In this document: piece by piece, positions 6,079 to 9,420 of the stretch
How the letters are laid out: each line of letters opens with the position of its first letter
How positions within the stretch are numbered: the stretch's first letter is position 1
From: Planctomycetota bacterium
GTDB lineage: Bacteria > Planctomycetota > UBA8742 > SKZP01 > JAIOTL01
DNA length: 9,420 nt
Assembly: GCA_021106775.1 (NCBI GenBank)
Contig: JAIOTL010000170.1
Span: 1-9,420 of the forward strand
Direction: 5' to 3'
The notes under the pieces: generated by a model
What the model saw: the letters and a program-made list of their open reading frames with translations, nothing else
What the model was told of the DNA's origin: nothing
Database searches by the model: none
Program-made: the position numbers and the translations under genes

Positions 6079-7251
6079 ATGCCAAGAACATTGGCTTCAA
6101 GATTGAGCAGATTGGGTACGGAAAGTGCGTTTGATGTTTTAGCACGTGCCAAAGACCTTGAAAAACAAGGAAGAAGTATCGTGCATCTGGAAATTGGTGA
6201 GCCAGATTTTGATACCCCGGGAAATATCATCGCCGCAGCAAAGACTGCACTTGATGACGGATTCACGCATTATATGCCGAGTGCTGGTTACGATAAACTT
6301 CGGGAATCAATTGCAAAATACATAAGCCGAACCCGGAATATCAACACCGAAGCAGAGAATGTTGTTGTAACTCCGGGTGCCAAGCCGATAATGTTTTATT
6401 CAATCTTCGCCCTTGCTGAAGCCGGTGATGAGGTGATTTATCCGAATCCCGGATTCCCGATTTATGAGTCAGTCATTAATTTCGCAGGTGCAAAAGCTGT
6501 CCCCATAAAAATTCGCAAAGACCGAAATTTCAAATTCGATATTGATGATTTCAGGAATGCGGTCAGCGATAAAACAAAGCTTGTGATAATAAATTCTCCG
6601 CATAATCCAACCGGTGGATTGCTAACCGAGAAAGAGCTTGAAGTTGTTGCGGAATGTGCTCAAGAATATGATTTTTGGGTTTTAAGTGACGAAGTTTATG
6701 AATATATTATTTACAATGGTAAGTTTAATTCGATTGTAAATTTGCCGAACATGCTCGATAGAACAATCCTGCTCAACGGTTATTCAAAAACCTATGCGAT
6801 GACAGGCTGGCGTTTGGGCTATGGTGTGATGCCGAAAGAATTCGCGAAGAATATCGCAAAAATGATTACAAACATCGAATCCTGCACAAGTGCTTTTACG
6901 CAAGTCGCGGGAATTGAAGCGTTGGATGGTGATCAGACTTCTGTATTAAATATGGTAAAAGAGTTGGAAACACGTCGGGATGTGATGGTAGAAGGTATAA
7001 ATTCAATTGAAGGATTGCATGCCGAGAAACCCGATGGTGCTTTCTACCTATTTATTGATGTTTCAAAGTTTGCTGAGAATTCTAAGGAAATTGCTGATTT
7101 TCTGCTTGAATCCGAAGGAGTTGCAGTTCTTGATGGCAAGTGCTTCGGGAGTTTTGGTGATGGGTTTATTCGATTGAGTTACGCAGCTTCAATGGAAAAT
7201 ATCGTTGAAGGTTTGAAACGGATAAAAAAAGGTATCGCAAAGCTTCGATAA
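6079..7251 (+). CDS. PLP-dependent class I aminotransferase (aspartate/aromatic type)
   Basis: This is a fold-type I aminotransferase of 390 residues, the usual length for the AspB/COG0436 group. It transfers amino groups between an amino acid and a 2-oxo acid using pyridoxal phosphate. Visible landmarks are GEPDFDTP (40-47), the cofactor asparagine in HNPTGG (Asn176), SDEVYEYI with Asp204 and Tyr207, the Schiff-base lysine in NGYSKTYAMTGWRLGY (Lys237), Arg245 and the substrate-carboxylate arginine Arg365 (GFIRLSY). All key residues are present, so it should be active and cytoplasmic. Substrate choice (aspartate, alanine, aromatic or branched-chain) cannot be settled from these motifs. AGGGGA (6068-6073) five bases before the ATG fixes the start. 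It is the only rightward gene in its unit and ends in a hairpin terminator. Confidence 0.95.
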   Translation: MPRTLASRLSRLGTESAFDVLARAKDLEKQGRSIVHLEIGEPDFDTPGNIIAAAKTALDDGFTHYMPSAGYDKLRESIAKYISRTRNINTEAENVVVTPGAKPIMFYSIFALAEAGDEVIYPNPGFPIYESVINFAGAKAVPIKIRKDRNFKFDIDDFRNAVSDKTKLVIINSPHNPTGGLLTEKELEVVAECAQEYDFWVLSDEVYEYIIYNGKFNSIVNLPNMLDRTILLNGYSKTYAMTGWRLGYGVMPKEFAKNIAKMITNIESCTSAFTQVAGIEALDGDQTSVLNMVKELETRRDVMVEGINSIEGLHAEKPDGAFYLFIDVSKFAENSKEIADFLLESEGVAVLDGKCFGSFGDGFIRLSYAASMENIVEGLKRIKKGIAKLR

Positions 7252-7286
7252 ATTTAATATTTCCGAAAAATTGAGATGACATAAAC

Positions 7287-7317
7287 TGTCATTCTGAATG
7301 AATGACAAAACTTTTTT
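7287..7317 (+). terminator. hairpin terminator after the aminotransferase gene
   Basis: TGTCATTC (7287-7294) pairs perfectly with GAATGACA (7300-7307) around a 5-base loop, followed by AAAC and six T. The stem is only moderately stable. A second, AT-rich stem (AAAACC with GGTTTT) follows near 7321-7344 and runs into T-rich sequence. The 90-base gap is shared with the convergent lipoprotein gene, whose own termination may use the same hairpin less efficiently, because on the minus strand the T-run is about 15 bases away. Confidence 0.6.
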
Positions 7318-7341
7318 CCCAAAACCAAATAATCCGGGTTT

Positions 7342-8823
7342 TTATTCCTTTTTATCGGTAGAATCTGGCTTTGTTTCAGTCGATTCATCTTCATTTTCGT
7401 CAGTAGATTCCTGGTTTTGAGGTCTAGTCTGAATATTTTGGTCAAGAAGCTGAGCAATCTCCTTCAACATTTTTTTCAGTACTTCGTCGTTCTCATTCTC
7501 TACTCTTTTCCTAATCACATCAATATATTTTTTAGTCTTCAGAGCAGCGCAAATTCTATAATATGCAATGTAAACAGCGCGTCTGATGTCAGGATTTTCA
7601 TCGTCGATTCGCTCGAAAATTAAGGGAATAACTTCAGAATCATCCTGACCGCATAAACCAAAAATCGCATTCATTGCATATTCGATATTTGAGTTCTTTA
7701 TATTTTCAATCTGGATTTTCTTAACTCTTTCGTCCTTAAAAGCCCCGATAGTTGCTAATGCTCGTAATCGAACGTCATCGATTTTGTCGTTTTTGTAAAT
7801 ATATATCATGTTTTCTATTGCTCTTTCAGCATGAAGAATTGCAAGTGAGGTTAACGTTTGAATTCGAACATGCCAGTTTTCGTCTTCAAGCTGAGTCAAC
7901 AATTCATCAACAAAGGAATCATCATTAATTCTTGCTATAGCTTCGATTGCTTTGCACCGTATTTCGTAGTAATTTTCCTTGTTCTGAAAGAATTCAACCA
8001 AATATTTTGAGTTCGCTTTGTCGTTAAGCTTAATAATCGCTTCAAGCGCAGCGTACCTATTTTCCTCGATTTCTTCATCGCGCATTGAGTAAACCAGCGG
8101 TTCTATCACACCATGCTTTGGGTCACTGAATGTACCGAGAGTAACAATCACTTCACGCCTAACATCGGCATTTGGGTCTTTCAGTGCTTGAATCAGGTGC
8201 CCTGCTGCATTATCATTACTTATTTTTCGTAACAAAATCGCTATTCTTTTGCGGGTTTCTACTGATGTCGAGATATGAAGCTGTTCATAAATCGTATTGT
8301 AACTACTCACTCTTCCATAGCTCGCAAGTCCCATCATAATGTTTTCAAGCACCAGCACGTCTTCTTCGATTGCAATGACAATTGCTTCAAGGTATGGAAT
8401 ACAAGATTTATCGCAAACCTTGTTAATCATATATGCTGCAAATAGACGATACTCACTTTCTTTGTCATTGATAATTTCAATCAGTGCTTTGAGTCCAACC
8501 TTTTTAAGGTTCCGAACATATGTATCAACTTCGTTAATTACGTTCGAATCAAATGTGTTTAATCGAATCAACTTCTTCTGCAGATTCTCGATAACCTGTT
8601 CGTTGACTTCAATGTCATCCAGTGGCAATTTGTTGTCATTTTCATCAATTTCAGAATTATTTTCGGGAGTTTCTTCACTCGCTATCGGTTTTTCCGGTTT
8701 TGTAGGTTTTTGAACTGGTTTAGCCGTTCCTTTTTTTCCAATTATTTGTATCTCTTCTTCTTCACAAGCTATGCACAATAATGACAAAACCACAAAAAAT
8801 GTCAGAATAATCGTTTTTTTCAC
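7342..8823 (-). CDS. HEAT-repeat lipoprotein
   Basis: This predicted envelope lipoprotein has 493 residues. GGAGG (8829-8833) is five bases from a GTG at 8823 and only two from an ATG at 8826, so I choose the GTG. The N-terminus is a lipoprotein signal: KK, a hydrophobic stretch, then LLCIAC with the lipidated cysteine at residue 20. Cysteine at -3 of the lipobox is unusual. Residues 21-72 are a Glu/Lys/Pro-rich linker. Residues 77-462 are helical repeats of about 30-35 residues with HEAT/PBS-type signatures (DPNADVRREVIVTLGTF, DENWHVRIQTLTSLAIL, DDENPDIRRAVYIAYYRI), a solenoid that normally binds proteins. The last 30 residues are an acidic, disordered tail (ESTDENEDESTETKPDSTDKK). No catalytic motif is visible. 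It likely acts as a scaffold on the outer or inner membrane; the partner is unknown. Confidence 0.88.
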   Translation of the reverse strand: MKKTIILTFFVVLSLLCIACEEEEIQIIGKKGTAKPVQKPTKPEKPIASEETPENNSEIDENDNKLPLDDIEVNEQVIENLQKKLIRLNTFDSNVINEVDTYVRNLKKVGLKALIEIINDKESEYRLFAAYMINKVCDKSCIPYLEAIVIAIEEDVLVLENIMMGLASYGRVSSYNTIYEQLHISTSVETRKRIAILLRKISNDNAAGHLIQALKDPNADVRREVIVTLGTFSDPKHGVIEPLVYSMRDEEIEENRYAALEAIIKLNDKANSKYLVEFFQNKENYYEIRCKAIEAIARINDDSFVDELLTQLEDENWHVRIQTLTSLAILHAERAIENMIYIYKNDKIDDVRLRALATIGAFKDERVKKIQIENIKNSNIEYAMNAIFGLCGQDDSEVIPLIFERIDDENPDIRRAVYIAYYRICAALKTKKYIDVIRKRVENENDEVLKKMLKEIAQLLDQNIQTRPQNQESTDENEDESTETKPDSTDKKE

Positions 8824-8828
8824 CATTT

Positions 8829-8833
8829 CCTCC
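8829..8833 (-). promoter_or_regulatory. ribosome binding site deciding the GTG start at 8823
   Basis: GGAGG on the minus strand is followed by AAATG and then GTG. The five-base spacing to GTG is normal, whereas two bases to the ATG is too short. Either choice changes the protein by only one residue. Confidence 0.6.
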
Positions 8834-8853
8834 AATAAATAAACCACATTAGA

Positions 8854-8881
8854 ACTTTAATAAGCAAAAACCGCTTGTCAA
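8854..8881 (-). promoter_or_regulatory. candidate sigma70 promoter of the HEAT lipoprotein gene
   Basis: A perfect TTGACA (8881-8876 on the minus strand) is followed after 16 bases by TAAAGT (8859-8854), a four-of-six -10 match. The predicted start of transcription near 8847 would leave a short leader of about 24 bases with the GGAGG well placed. It implies that the lipoprotein is transcribed separately from the membrane protein gene upstream. Confidence 0.45.
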
Positions 8882-8938
8882 TGTTTGAAGTTATTCCAAA
8901 TCAATGAATTTTGTGTTGTTAGGATGTTTTTTGGTCAC

Positions 8939-9415
8939 CTATTCAGGATTAAGCAGAAGCAGAACGAAAGAAACAAGAGAGGTGATAAGCATCACAAAAA
9001 CGATGATTGAACCGAGTTTTCCGATTGCCGCAGCTAATAATGTGCCGATGACAGCAGGTATCAGCAAGATTAGCGAAAATGTTGAGAATTTCTGAAATAT
9101 CCCCGTAATTTTGTTTTTGTTGAAAATCGTTGCGATTCCTGAAATACCCGCGGTAAGGGCATAAACAATAAACAAAACCTGAACGAAACCTGACATTTCG
9201 CCAACATCACCCTTGAACAAATTCAATCCTGCAAGAAACAGCAAAATCGAAAATACAGCCATGAGAAGTCCAGCAATTAAAACCGGACGCTTCGAAAAAG
9301 TGCCTTCCTGTTGAGATTCGATAATTTTTGATAATTTCGATGGTGCCAGTGCTTTTTCGAGCAAAACCCGTTCCTCTTTTACCTTTGTTGTTTCAGGCTC
9401 CCAAAGCCATTTCAT
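8939..9415 (-). CDS. four-helix integral membrane protein, possibly 5'-incomplete
   Basis: I do not recognise the family. The visible protein has 158 residues. An N-terminal charged region of about 43 residues (MKWLWEPETTKVKEERVLLE) is likely cytoplasmic. Four hydrophobic helices follow at about 45-67, 76-98, 111-131 and 134-155, and the protein stops right after the last (LLLLNPE). The loops are short, and I see no catalytic or metal-binding motif. The ATG at 9415 lies five bases from the window end; no stop or ribosome site can be seen upstream, so the gene may start further out. It is codirectional with the HEAT lipoprotein, with 115 bases between them and a candidate promoter in the gap. 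Confidence 0.75.
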   Translation of the reverse strand: MKWLWEPETTKVKEERVLLEKALAPSKLSKIIESQQEGTFSKRPVLIAGLLMAVFSILLFLAGLNLFKGDVGEMSGFVQVLFIVYALTAGISGIATIFNKNKITGIFQKFSTFSLILLIPAVIGTLLAAAIGKLGSIIVFVMLITSLVSFVLLLLNPE

Positions 9416-9420
9416 CAGGA

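Noticed and set aside
8339..8713. Open frame of 124 codons on the + strand
   Set aside because: It is Ser/Ile/Phe-rich sequence antisense to the HEAT lipoprotein gene, as expected from the reverse complement of its coding bias.

Overview
The window is a moderately AT-rich (about 40% GC by eye), gene-dense bacterial segment with seven genes and no RNA genes, CRISPR array or complete mobile element that I can see. The organism is probably a Gram-negative, likely uncultured bacterium: YidC has the large extracytoplasmic domain typical of diderms, and there is a predicted lipoprotein. The last membrane segment of YidC and the long insertion after its third one remind me of planctomycete/PVC-type YidC, but this is a weak hint and I do not assign a phylum.

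Layout. On the + strand (154-2348) lies yidC, the membrane-protein insertase, split into two overlapping reading frames by what looks like the loss of one base near 828-863. It runs tail-to-tail, with one base between stop codons, into a block of four leftward genes: an unrecognised 242-residue protein (2350-3078), a calcineurin-type metallophosphoesterase (3195-3962), a regulator with two MerR-type DNA-binding domains in tandem (4106-4747) and an NAD-dependent 3-hydroxyacyl-CoA dehydrogenase (4964-5845). A 233-base divergent region (5846-6078) holds a 14-base AT palindrome and a pair of perfect 10-base inverted repeats 66 bases apart. Next are a rightward PLP-dependent class I aminotransferase (6079-7251), a hairpin terminator in the convergent gap, a leftward HEAT-repeat lipoprotein (7342-8823) and a leftward four-helix membrane protein (8939-9415) that may continue past the window edge.

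The genes do not form one obvious pathway. Membrane biogenesis (yidC), metabolism (dehydrogenase, aminotransferase), a regulator and envelope proteins sit in mostly separate transcription units. The usual yidC neighbours (rpmH, rnpA, yidD upstream; jag, mnmE downstream) are absent from the visible flanks. The most interesting non-coding signals are upstream of the tandem-MerR gene: a perfect palindrome over its -35 box and a second near-copy of its core about 103 bases away, within an intergenic stretch unusually rich in CATG. There is also a segment at 3107-3155 that looks like a dispersed intergenic repeat. I found no clear new multi-gene system; the tandem MerR regulator and its putative operators are the best lead.
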